Assembly (NCBI RefSeq): GCF_900112235.1
Contig: NZ_FOLH01000002.1
Location: 434,001 to 498,000 of the forward strand
Source: Marinospirillum celere
Lineage (GTDB): Bacteria > Pseudomonadota > Gammaproteobacteria > Pseudomonadales > Halomonadaceae
DNA: 64,000 bases
Direction of reading: 5' to 3'
Part shown: in pieces, positions 8,725 through 16,340 of the stretch
Position numbering within the stretch: position 1 is the first letter of the stretch
Layout of the letters: every line of letters begins with the position of its first letter
Program-made: the position numbers and the translations under genes
Notes under the pieces: model-generated
Seen by the model: only the letters and a program-made list of their open reading frames with translations
The model's database searches: none
Told to the model about the DNA's origin: nothing

Positions 8725-9542
8725 AATGGATTAAGAAAAGCCTGCCAGGGCTCCTGGTGGTCTTGGCATTTAGCTGGATGTTCCTAATCAGCCTGGTGTA
8801 TCAGGCCCCGGTTTCCTGGTTGGTGTACCAGGCTCAACAGGGCTGGCTGGCTGAGCACTTACCCGTTGAATCCCGTCAATTGCTTTTACAAATTAATGCT
8901 GATGCCTTTGAAGGTCACCTAGGCAAAGGGCAGGCTAACAACCTGCAACTGGCCGCTGGTGAACTGGCTCGCGTGGAGTGGCAGTTGAGCTGGTGGCGCT
9001 TGTTGTTTTTGAATCCTGCCCTGCAGGTAGAACTGGGTGAAGAGCCTCTACCCTGGCGGCTTAAGGCCTCTGCCAGTCCTTGGGGAACTTACAAGCTACA
9101 GCTGGAAGCCGGCAGCCTAGAAGTTGCTCAAGGGCTGCCCCTGGCCTTCCTGGGGCGTTTGGAAGGCAAGGTGATTGCGCACCTGGCAGTCAATCAGAAT
9201 CGCTTGGAATGCATTCATCTCCAGGGTGGCTGGCAGGGAGTGGTCCGCTTGCAGAGCCCTATGAGCTTTGATCTGGGACGCGTGAGTCTTCAGCCCTCCT
9301 GTCCTAGCGAACAGCAACTGGGCTGGCAGCTTAGCTCTGTTATTCAAAATGAGCATCAGTTGGAGCTGGAAGGTCAGGCGAGTGTTGAACGCTGGTCGTT
9401 TACCGCCCAGGCCCAGGTTCACCAAGAGGCTGAGCTAGCGCCTCTCTTGCGAATGCTGGGTTGGCGTGCTCAGGGTGCAATTCAGGAAGGCGAACTGGCA
9501 CCGGGTCAGCGACTGGAAGCGCGTGGTGGTGGTCGCCTTTAA
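8721..9542 (+). CDS. gspN: Type II secretion protein GspN
   Basis: Last gene of the gsp operon, 273 residues from ATG 8721, which overlaps the gspM stop (ATGA); a longer in-frame start at 8655 would lie inside gspM and is unlikely. An N-terminal membrane anchor (LLVVLAFSWMFLISLVYQAP) is followed by a beta-rich periplasmic region of the T2SS-N type. GspN is an accessory component absent from some T2SSs, with a poorly known role. Its stop shares TTAA with the convergent methyltransferase gene. Confidence 0.85.
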   Translation: MKWIKKSLPGLLVVLAFSWMFLISLVYQAPVSWLVYQAQQGWLAEHLPVESRQLLLQINADAFEGHLGKGQANNLQLAAGELARVEWQLSWWRLLFLNPALQVELGEEPLPWRLKASASPWGTYKLQLEAGSLEVAQGLPLAFLGRLEGKVIAHLAVNQNRLECIHLQGGWQGVVRLQSPMSFDLGRVSLQPSCPSEQQLGWQLSSVIQNEHQLELEGQASVERWSFTAQAQVHQEAELAPLLRMLGWRAQGAIQEGELAPGQRLEARGGGRL

Positions 9543-10372
9543 GTTTTTTGCCAACCAGCTTGAAACAAGCGGACTTTTCCCGTCGCCAGATTATTCATCA
9601 GGTTCTTGCCCATCTGCAGAAAACGGGGGCCAAAAATCAGTTGGGGGGTGAGGATTTGCGTTTGTCCTCTGGCTTCACGTTCCGTGTGTTTTTTTCGCCA
9701 GGCAAGGGCTTCTTCAGTCACTTCGATTTGGAAAAGAGGCTGAAAGCCGGTTTTTTCCAATAAGGCTGCAAGTTGCTCAGGTGTTTTTAAATAACTCTGG
9801 GTGGCTTGCTCAGCCCAGGGCACTGGAAAGTCCAGCGGTTCCAGATTGGTACCCTGTAGGACTTCATGCAGAAGCAGGCGGCCTCCTGGCTTGAGTACCC
9901 GGTGGACTTCTTTGAGGCCCAGTTCCAGTTCTGGCAGGTTCATCAGGGTGTGTTGGCACCACACAGCATTAAACTGCTGGTCTTGCAAAGGAAGCTGCTG
10001 GGCATTGCAACAGATGAACTCACTGCGCGCATCCAGTCCTGTTGCTTGGCTCAACCAGCGGGCCACTTCAATAAAGGGTGGGGTGATATCCACCCCGACC
10101 ACTTGAACTCCATATTCAGCTTCCAAGAGCCGACTACTACCACCTGTTCCGCAGCCAAGATCCAAAACCCGGTCACCTGGCTGGAAACCTGCTTCATCAG
10201 CCAGTTGACGACTGGCAAGGCGTCCACCAACATGGAGTTGGTCAATCGGGGCCAGCTCTTCCAGAGTCAGCTTATCCGGATTAAGCCCTTCGGCAACTAA
10301 CGCCTCACGCAAGCGGAGTGCAAGGTGCTGGTCAGCGTAGTGATCAGCCAACTCTTGTGTTGAAGAAGTCAT
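9539..10372 (-). CDS. Class I SAM-dependent methyltransferase
   Basis: 277-residue soluble methyltransferase. The SAM-binding motif I VLDLGCGTGG lies near residue 69, followed by VVGVDITPPFI, NAVWCQHTLMNL and RVLKPGGRLLLHEVL, the usual Rossmann-fold series of UbiE-like or sarcosine/dimethylglycine methyltransferase-like enzymes. Upstream, DQLHVGGRLASRQLA resembles the sarcosine/dimethylglycine and ubiquinone groups; the substrate cannot be decided. It is 1 bp downstream of gabD on the same strand, so the two are probably cotranscribed. It meets gspN tail to tail with a 4-bp overlap. Confidence 0.8.
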   Translation of the reverse strand: MTSSTQELADHYADQHLALRLREALVAEGLNPDKLTLEELAPIDQLHVGGRLASRQLADEAGFQPGDRVLDLGCGTGGSSRLLEAEYGVQVVGVDITPPFIEVARWLSQATGLDARSEFICCNAQQLPLQDQQFNAVWCQHTLMNLPELELGLKEVHRVLKPGGRLLLHEVLQGTNLEPLDFPVPWAEQATQSYLKTPEQLAALLEKTGFQPLFQIEVTEEALAWRKKHTEREARGQTQILTPQLIFGPRFLQMGKNLMNNLATGKVRLFQAGWQKT

Positions 10373-10373
10373 C

Positions 10374-11831
10374 TTAAACGCTCATGCACAGGTATTTCAT
10401 TTCCAGGTATTCTTCAATACCGTGGTGGGAACCTTCACGACCCAAGCCAGAGGCTTTGACGCCGCCAAAGGGTGCGATTTCAGTCGAGATAATACCTGTG
10501 TTGATGCCAACCATTCCGTACTCCAAGGCTTCGGCGGTTTTCCAGACCCGGCTTAAGTCCTTGGCATAGAAGTAGGCGGCTAGCCCAAACTCGGTATCAT
10601 TGGCTTGCTGGATCACTTCAGCTTCATCCTTGAATTTGAACAGCGGGGCCAAGGGACCAAAGGTTTCTTCGCTGGCCAGCAGCATGTCTTGGGTTGTACC
10701 GGTGATAATCGTCGGACTCATAAAAGTGCCGCCTTTGGGGTGAGCTTCACCACCGGTATGAATTTTGGCACCCTTACTGAGTGCATCTTCAAGGTGACGG
10801 TTAACCTTGTCGACAGCCTGCTGATTGATTAAGGGGCCCAGGCTGACCCCTTCCTCAAAGCCATCACCCACCTTCAGCTTTTTGACCGCAGCACTGAGTT
10901 TTTCAGTAAAGGCTTCATAGACACCTTCCTGCACATAAATGCGGTTAGCACAAACGCAGGTTTGACCCGCATTACGGTATTTGGACAGCATGGCCCCTTC
11001 GACAGCGGCATCCAGGTCGGCATCGTCAAAAACAATAAAGGGAGCATTGCCGCCCAGTTCCAATGAAAGCTTCTTAATGCTGGGCGCGCACTGCTCCATC
11101 AGTTTGCTGCCAACCGCAGTGGAGCCGGTAAAGGAAAGCTTGCGCACGGTTGGGTTGGCACAGAGTTCGGCACCCACTTCACGGGACTGCTCGACATCGG
11201 CTGGAAGTATATTGAGAATGCCGGCCGGAATGCCCGCACGCTGAGCCAGTTCAGCCAGGGCCAGTGCCGAAAAGGGTGTCTGGGGCGCGGGTTTAACCAC
11301 CATAGCGCAGCCAGCAGCCAAAGCTGGTGCAACTTTACGTGTAATCATGGCGGCAGGAAAATTCCATGGAGTAATGGCCGCAGCAACGCCGATGGCTTGT
11401 TTAATGACCAGAATACGCTTGTCGGGCTGATGACCGGGGAGGGTTTCACCATTGACTCGCTTGGCTTCTTCGGCAAACCATTCAACAAAGGAAGCAGCAT
11501 AAGCGATTTCACCCTTGGCTTCAGGAAAGGGCTTGCCCTGTTCCAGAGTCATGATGCGGCCCAGGTCTTCCTGGTTTTCCATCATTAAATCAAACCACTT
11601 GCGCAGGCAGTTACCTCTTTCCTTGGCGGTCAGGGCTTGCCAGGCAGGCATGGCAGCTTCAGCCGCTTGGATGGCCCGGCGGGTTTCTGCCTGACCGAGG
11701 TTGGGAACTTCTCCAATAAGCTCGTTATTGGATGGGTTATAGATTTTTGTGGTGGCACCTGAGTCGGCTTGCGTCCACTCACCGTTAATCCAGGCTTGCT
11801 GGCGGAAAAGGCTGGTATCTTTGAGTTGCAT
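10374..11831 (-). CDS. gabD: NAD(P)-dependent succinate-semialdehyde dehydrogenase
   Basis: Oxidises succinate semialdehyde to succinate, the last step of GABA catabolism, in the cytoplasm. The 485-residue length and sequence fit GabD: WINGEWTQADSG, ITPWNFPAAMI, LSLELGGNAPFIV with the general-base Glu, and NAGQTCVCANRIYVQ with the catalytic Cys at about residue 292. The C-terminal FGGVKASGLGREGSHHGIEEYLE is also typical. RBS AAGGAGATTTG precedes the ATG. No gabT or gabP is visible nearby, so the physiological source of the aldehyde is not shown. Related aldehyde dehydrogenases (glutarate semialdehyde) remain possible. Confidence 0.88.
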   Translation of the reverse strand: MQLKDTSLFRQQAWINGEWTQADSGATTKIYNPSNNELIGEVPNLGQAETRRAIQAAEAAMPAWQALTAKERGNCLRKWFDLMMENQEDLGRIMTLEQGKPFPEAKGEIAYAASFVEWFAEEAKRVNGETLPGHQPDKRILVIKQAIGVAAAITPWNFPAAMITRKVAPALAAGCAMVVKPAPQTPFSALALAELAQRAGIPAGILNILPADVEQSREVGAELCANPTVRKLSFTGSTAVGSKLMEQCAPSIKKLSLELGGNAPFIVFDDADLDAAVEGAMLSKYRNAGQTCVCANRIYVQEGVYEAFTEKLSAAVKKLKVGDGFEEGVSLGPLINQQAVDKVNRHLEDALSKGAKIHTGGEAHPKGGTFMSPTIITGTTQDMLLASEETFGPLAPLFKFKDEAEVIQQANDTEFGLAAYFYAKDLSRVWKTAEALEYGMVGINTGIISTEIAPFGGVKASGLGREGSHHGIEEYLEMKYLCMSV

Positions 11832-12334
11832 GCAAATCTCCTTGAAACTGTTAAAGCGAGTGTAGTCTTAGCGGTGCTTCTATACAAATCAATTGCTTGC
11901 AGTCTGGGTTCTTTGCACCTATTAATAGGCGGCCAGCAAACGCTCATGTGCTTGAAGTCCACTAAAACCGGGGGCGGGAGTAAAGCCTTGGAAGGTTTTG
12001 CGACCATCAAGCAGTTGTAAGCTGGTTTTGACTTCCTCATATTAAAGCTCAAATCCAACAATTGTTTCTGTAGCGGGTTGAGCCTTGCTTCCAAAGGATT
12101 ATCCTGTCCTGATGTTGTTAGTTTACTGAGGGATGTGGACATGATTCTGGGCTCAAAAGGAAAGATATGATTTTCAGAATAACAATGGCTTATACAGCTT
12201 GCCAGTTGCTTTTAGGAAAGTCACTCGCTTGTCAAGTGTCCACAGGCGTAGTTATTAACTTTTCGTAAAATTCAAGTCCTGTCAATAAGCTTCGCAACCT
12301 CTTGGGTAAATAGAATTTTAATTATGGTCATGTC

Positions 12335-12360
12335 AACCCCTTGCGGAGAGGGTTTTATTT
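12335..12360 (+). terminator. Terminator-like hairpin without an upstream gene
   Basis: AACCC-CTTGCGGAGA-GGGTT followed by TTATTT on the plus strand. No plus-strand protein gene lies within 2.7 kb upstream. It could end an unannotated small RNA or be chance in AT-rich DNA. Confidence 0.3.
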
Positions 12361-12415
12361 AAAATTGAATAAAATCAATGACTTAAAAAATTAATTGGAT
12401 TTATTTCAGTAGTTT

Positions 12416-12453
12416 GAAGGCACCTGTTTTCTGGGTGATGCCTTTTTAATCAA
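12416..12453 (+). terminator. Second plus-strand terminator-like hairpin
   Basis: AAGGCA-CC ... GG-(bulge)-TGCCTT followed by TTTAA, with a loop of about 8 nt. The stem is interrupted by a three-base bulge on the 3' arm. Same caveat as for the hairpin at 12335. Confidence 0.3.
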
Positions 12454-12557
12454 TCTGTCATGCGGCTAGCTATTATGGGAAACAGAGGCTGTTGCCACAG
12501 GTTTTTTAACAGATCTATCCACAGGAACTGTGCATAACTTGGGGTGAAATAAAAGGC

Positions 12558-12588
12558 AAAAAAAAGAGAGCAGGTTAGCTGCTCTCTC
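12558..12588 (-). terminator. Rho-independent terminator of the repeat-protein gene
   Basis: On the minus strand AGAGAGCAG-CTAAC-CTGCTCTCT is followed by an uninterrupted T run. It lies 45 bp after the stop of the gene at 12633-13055. Confidence 0.85.
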
Positions 12589-12632
12589 AGTGCAAATAAG
12601 GACGCACTCAAGTCAATCGACGTAGGAAAAAA

Positions 12633-13055
12633 TTACCACCCGCTTGCTGTCGCCATAGTGAAAGCAGGTGTTTGATAGATTTCAGCGGCCAAGCGCACCC
12701 CCGGGTCCGAATCTGTCAGCAACTGGTGCGCAAATTGAGGCTCTAAATCCTGGCGCTTGGCCAGGGTTAAGCGTACTGCTGCTTCCGGATCGTCAAGCAG
12801 TTGCTGAAAGCCAGCAAAGCTTAAATCACCCTTCTTGGCAATCATCAAGCGGACTTTGGGGTCCGCATGCTGAGTTAATTCGTCAGCCAGATCCTGGGGT
12901 AGGCTCTTGTTCTGAGCCAAAGTGAAAGCCAGGTGAGGATGATTTTTCAGGATGCTGCGCCAGGTTTCAGGCCTTGCAGGCAGACTGAGTGCCAGCTGCT
13001 GCTTGAGCTGCTCTTTACTTTCAAGGAGTTCAAGAAGTTGTTTGCTGGTGACCAT
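12633..13055 (-). CDS. Small HEAT/LRV-like repeat protein
   Basis: 140-residue soluble protein. From residue ~35 it is made of about four units of roughly 24 residues that share the pattern 'ADPKVRLMIAKKGDLSFAGFQQ' in two parts: D-P-x-V-R-L-x-x-A-K-(K/R)-x-D-L, then a short helix. Compare DPKVRLMIAKKGDL, DPEAAVRLTLAKRQDL and DPGVRLAAEIY. This fits the leucine-rich-repeat-variant/HEAT type helical solenoid seen in several gammaproteobacterial small proteins. There is no signal peptide and no catalytic motif; a protein-binding role is inferred. It stands alone with its own terminator and is divergent from the response regulator. Confidence 0.75.
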   Translation of the reverse strand: MVTSKQLLELLESKEQLKQQLALSLPARPETWRSILKNHPHLAFTLAQNKSLPQDLADELTQHADPKVRLMIAKKGDLSFAGFQQLLDDPEAAVRLTLAKRQDLEPQFAHQLLTDSDPGVRLAAEIYQTPAFTMATASGW

Positions 13056-13086
13056 CTAGCCTCCGCAAGCCTGCCAATTTATTAGA

Positions 13087-13177
13087 CTAAAGTTTAGCAT
13101 CTCTGTAGTAATACTACAAGTGGATTTTTTTGTCTGTTTCTTAGGTCTAGATCATCCATCAGGGGGACAAGTTGTCC
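13087..13177. promoter_or_regulatory. Cluster of three perfect odd-centred palindromes between divergent genes
   Basis: Within the 194-bp divergent region are CTAAA-G-TTTAG (13087-13097), TGTAGTA-A-TACTACA (13104-13118) and GGACAA-G-TTGTCC (13165-13177). Each is a perfect inverted repeat around one base, as expected for dimeric regulator sites. No known consensus is matched with confidence. Confidence 0.45.
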
Positions 13178-13249
13178 AGTATTTCTGACAGCATTTTTTT
13201 CAAAATGTATTAAGTTTTAGTTATTGTTAATATATCAGGAGTTAATGGA

Positions 13250-13963
13250 ATGACAGTTCATAAATATCAACGTGTGCTTTTGGTTGATTCGCGGCCTGAC
13301 TTTCGTCAGCAACTCGTCCGTTGTTTGGCTCAGGAAGGAATGGTTGCTGATTTGGCTGCAAATGCTCGTGAAATGTTTATGCTTTGGGACTATCAGCGTT
13401 ATGACCTGATTTTTTTGGGTGAATTGACTGATGAAAGTAACCTGGTGGTGCTGCGCAAACTGCGCCAACGTGACCAGCTTTTGGTGATTGTTCAGGAAGA
13501 CTTGGAACAGGATAAACATCGTCTGGCTGCTCTGGAGATGGGCGCCAATGATGTTGTTGATGCAAATGCCTCTTGTATGGAAATTCTGTTAAGAATGCGC
13601 AATCTGCTAAACCTTTGTTTACGCTTGCAAAGCCGTTCTGACAAAACGACTCAGAAAATCTGGTCCTTCGGCAATTGGACTCTAGAGGAAGGTCGGCGTG
13701 TGTTGAAAAACAATAAAGGTAAAGAGTTGCTATTAACGCGGGCTGAGTTTGATCTTCTGCTGGCTTTGTTAAAAGCGGATAGTAAACCCTTGTCGAAAAT
13801 GCAGCTTAGTGATGCAGTGGGGCGGGGTAATCTGGATACCAGTCCTGAAACCATAGCGGTATTGATTCATCGACTGCGCAAAAAGCTGGGCTGTAAGCAG
13901 GTTATTCAAACCCTTTCGGGGGTTGGTTACCGTGTGCCTGAATGTGAACTGGCGATCCAGTAA
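13250..13963 (+). CDS. OmpR-family response regulator with a degenerate receiver domain
   Basis: 237 residues: an N-terminal receiver-like domain (1-120) and a C-terminal winged-helix DNA-binding domain (about 140-232; WTLEEGRRVL, LTRAEFDLLLALL, VLIHRLRKKLG, IQTLSGVGYRVPE). The output domain is intact. In the receiver, the phospho-acceptor position (YDLIFLGEL) carries Gly57 instead of Asp, the usual beta4 Thr is Gln, and the conserved Lys before Pro is replaced (VVDANAS). Only one of the acidic pair remains (VDS). It is therefore unlikely to be controlled by normal Asp phosphorylation. No histidine kinase is adjacent. RBS AGGAG fits ATG 13250. The decarboxylase gene follows after 86 bp. Confidence 0.9.
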   Translation: MTVHKYQRVLLVDSRPDFRQQLVRCLAQEGMVADLAANAREMFMLWDYQRYDLIFLGELTDESNLVVLRKLRQRDQLLVIVQEDLEQDKHRLAALEMGANDVVDANASCMEILLRMRNLLNLCLRLQSRSDKTTQKIWSFGNWTLEEGRRVLKNNKGKELLLTRAEFDLLLALLKADSKPLSKMQLSDAVGRGNLDTSPETIAVLIHRLRKKLGCKQVIQTLSGVGYRVPECELAIQ

Positions 13964-14049
13964 ATTTTGTATTTTCTTCTGGTCAAGGCAGGGGGGATCA
14001 GTTAGATTGCGCAGTTTGTCCATCCTGCTTCAGGAGGTGTGCTGCGCCC

Positions 14050-16311
14050 ATGAAATTTCGCTTCCCCGTCGTCGTCGTTGATGAAGACTTTCGTTCTGAG
14101 AATATCTCAGGTTCAGGTATCCGAGATCTTGCTGAAGCGGTCAGTAAAGAAGGCATGGAGGTTGTAGGCTACACCAGCTATGGTGATCTCACGGCTTTTG
14201 CGCAGCAGGCAAGTCGGGCTTCTTGTTTTATCGTTTCGATTGATGATGAAGAGTTTGCTGAGCAGCCAGATGGGGTGGATGAAGCCCTGGAACAAATCGG
14301 AAGCTTTATCCGCGAAGTGCGCAAGCGCAATGAAGATATTCCTATTTTCCTCTATGGTGAAACCCGTACCTCACGGCATATTCCCAATTCCATTCTGCGC
14401 GAGCTACACGGCTTTATTCATATGTTTGAGGATACGCCGGAGTTTGTCGCCCGGCATATCATCCGTGAAGCCAAAAAATATCTGGAAGCTCTGGCTCCGC
14501 CTTTTTTCAATGCGCTGATGGACTACGCCAGTGACTCCTCCTATTCCTGGCATTGCCCTGGGCATTCGGGTGGTGTCGCCTTTCTAAAAAGCCCGGTCGG
14601 CCAAATGTTCCACCAGTTTTTTGGTGAGAATATGCTGCGTGCCGATGTTTGTAATGCCGTCGATGAACTGGGTCAGCTGTTGGATCATACCGGCCCGGTC
14701 GCTGACAGTGAGCATAACGCCGCGCGTATCTTTGGTTGTGACCACCTGTTTTTTGTCACCAATGGCACCTCCACCTCCAACAAGGTGGTCTGGCATTCCA
14801 CGGTCGCGCCGGGGGATATCGTGGTGGTGGATCGCAACTGCCACAAATCCATTCTGCATTCGATCATCATGACCGGCGCCATCCCGGTGTTCCTGATGCC
14901 AACGCGCAATCACTACGGCATTATCGGCCCCATTCCCAAGAGTGAGTTCACCGCCGAGGCGCTGGAACGCAAGATTGCTGAGAACCCCTTTGCCCGCAAT
15001 GCCGTGAATAAAAAACCGCGTATTCTGACCATCACCCAGTCGACCTATGACGGGGTGCTGTATAACGTTGAAGAAATCAAAAAGGTGCTGGGCAATCGCA
15101 TTGATACCCTGCATTTTGATGAGGCCTGGTTGCCCCATGCAGCCTTCCATGATTTCTACAAGGACATGCACGCCATTGGGGCTGATCGCCCACGTTCCGA
15201 AGAAACTCTGGTGTTTGCTACCCAGTCCACCCACAAGCTGCTGGCGGGTTTGTCGCAGGCCTCGCAGATACTGGTCCAGGACAGCCAGACCCGCAAGCTG
15301 GATCGCTATCGCTTCAATGAATCCTATTTGATGCACTCTTCGACCAGCCCCCAGTATGCAATTATTGCCTCCTGTGATGTGGCTGCAGCCATGATGGAAG
15401 AGCCGGGTGGTCGTGCGCTGGTGGAAGAGTCAATTCATGAAGCCATTGATTTTCGCCGTGCCATGCGCAAGGTGGATGAAGAGTTTGGTGCCGACGACTG
15501 GTGGTTCAAGGTATGGGGTCCGGATCACCTGACCGAAGAAGAAGGTATTGGTGACCGCGATGACTGGATTATTCATTCCGGAGATACCTGGCATGGTTTT
15601 GGTGATATCGAAACCGGCTTTAATATGCTTGATCCCATCAAGTCGACCATTATCACGCCTGGCCTGGATGTGCAGGGCAAGTTTGATGAGCAGGGCATAC
15701 CGGCGGCCATTGTCAGCAAATACCTGGCCGAGCATGGCATTATCATTGAAAAAACAGGCCTCTACTCCTTCTTTATCATGTTCACCATCGGTATCACCAA
15801 GGGCCGTTGGAATTCCATGGTCACTGAGTTGCAGCAGTTCAAGGATGACTATGATCGCAATCGCCCGCTGTGGCGGGTGATGCCGGAGTTTGTTGGCAAG
15901 CACCCTCAGTACGAAAAAACCGGGCTGCGAGATCTCTGCGATGCCATCCACCAGGTCTATCGTGAATACGACCTGGCACGGCTGACTACCGATATGTACC
16001 TGTCAAAAATTGAACCAGCGATGCTGCCTGCCGATGCCTGGGCGAAGATGGCGCACCGTCAGATCGAACGCTGCCCGATTGATGAGCTGGAAGGTCGTAT
16101 CACCGCCATGCTGGTGACGCCCTATCCACCAGGCATTCCGCTACTGATTCCTGGTGAACGCTTCAACGCCAGTATCCTGCGTTACCTGCAATTTGTCCGC
16201 GATTTCAACCAGCGCTTCCCCGGTTTTGAAACCGATGTGCATGGTCTAGTGCATGAAGAAGTGGAGGGTGTGGAAGGCTACTTTATCGATGTGGTGAAGG
16301 AAGAGGGTTAA
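14050..16311 (+). CDS. PLP-dependent Orn/Lys/Arg decarboxylase, fold type I
   Basis: 753-residue cytoplasmic decarboxylase of the inducible lysine/arginine/ornithine family. An N-terminal wing domain (1-130) precedes the PLP core. WHCPGHSGGVAFLKSPVG, FFVTNGTSTSNKVV, LHFDEAWLPHAAFH and the Schiff-base lysine in TQSTHKLLAGLSQAS (about Lys396) are all present. The C-terminal domain has LVTPYPPGIPLLIPGE. Length and sequence type are close to the Pseudomonas LdcA-like enzyme (lysine, arginine pathway) and to AdiA; the substrate cannot be told from motifs alone. RBS AGGAGG precedes ATG. No antiporter gene lies beside it, which argues weakly against an acid-resistance pair. Confidence 0.88.
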   Translation: MKFRFPVVVVDEDFRSENISGSGIRDLAEAVSKEGMEVVGYTSYGDLTAFAQQASRASCFIVSIDDEEFAEQPDGVDEALEQIGSFIREVRKRNEDIPIFLYGETRTSRHIPNSILRELHGFIHMFEDTPEFVARHIIREAKKYLEALAPPFFNALMDYASDSSYSWHCPGHSGGVAFLKSPVGQMFHQFFGENMLRADVCNAVDELGQLLDHTGPVADSEHNAARIFGCDHLFFVTNGTSTSNKVVWHSTVAPGDIVVVDRNCHKSILHSIIMTGAIPVFLMPTRNHYGIIGPIPKSEFTAEALERKIAENPFARNAVNKKPRILTITQSTYDGVLYNVEEIKKVLGNRIDTLHFDEAWLPHAAFHDFYKDMHAIGADRPRSEETLVFATQSTHKLLAGLSQASQILVQDSQTRKLDRYRFNESYLMHSSTSPQYAIIASCDVAAAMMEEPGGRALVEESIHEAIDFRRAMRKVDEEFGADDWWFKVWGPDHLTEEEGIGDRDDWIIHSGDTWHGFGDIETGFNMLDPIKSTIITPGLDVQGKFDEQGIPAAIVSKYLAEHGIIIEKTGLYSFFIMFTIGITKGRWNSMVTELQQFKDDYDRNRPLWRVMPEFVGKHPQYEKTGLRDLCDAIHQVYREYDLARLTTDMYLSKIEPAMLPADAWAKMAHRQIERCPIDELEGRITAMLVTPYPPGIPLLIPGERFNASILRYLQFVRDFNQRFPGFETDVHGLVHEEVEGVEGYFIDVVKEEG

Positions 16312-16337
16312 CAAAAGGCCCCTTCCCTGGGGCCTGG
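16312..16337 (-). terminator. Terminator between convergent decarboxylase and cysN
   Basis: AGGCCCC-(6 nt)-GGGGCCT, followed on the minus strand by TTTTG. It would end cysDN transcription and may act both ways. Confidence 0.7.
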
Positions 16338-16340
16338 TGA

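Larger units (their letters stand above)
11832..12632. other. Intergenic region of about 800 bp, partly AT-rich, without a convincing gene
   Basis: Between the start of gabD and the end of the repeat-protein gene, both on minus. The first ~60 bp hold the gabD promoter and RBS. The stretch 12290-12460 is strongly AT-rich. Two plus-strand terminator-like hairpins lie at 12335-12360 and 12416-12453 although no plus-strand gene precedes them. DnaA-box-like 9-mers occur at 12515-12523 (CTATCCACA) and, inverted, 12529-12537 (TTATGCACA). A good minus-strand terminator closes the region at 12558-12588. An open frame on minus (11630-12142) overlaps gabD and looks non-coding. Confidence 0.6.

Noticed and set aside
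11630-12142. 170-residue open frame on minus upstream of gabD
   Set aside because: About a third of it lies inside gabD on the same strand in another frame, and the sequence shows no family pattern. No RBS is apparent.
12501-12537. Chromosomal replication origin
   Set aside because: Only two or three imperfect DnaA boxes and none of the usual origin genes nearby.
14584-15336. 250-residue open frame on minus inside the decarboxylase gene
   Set aside because: It is antisense to a well-conserved catalytic core; a by-product of codon bias in that gene.
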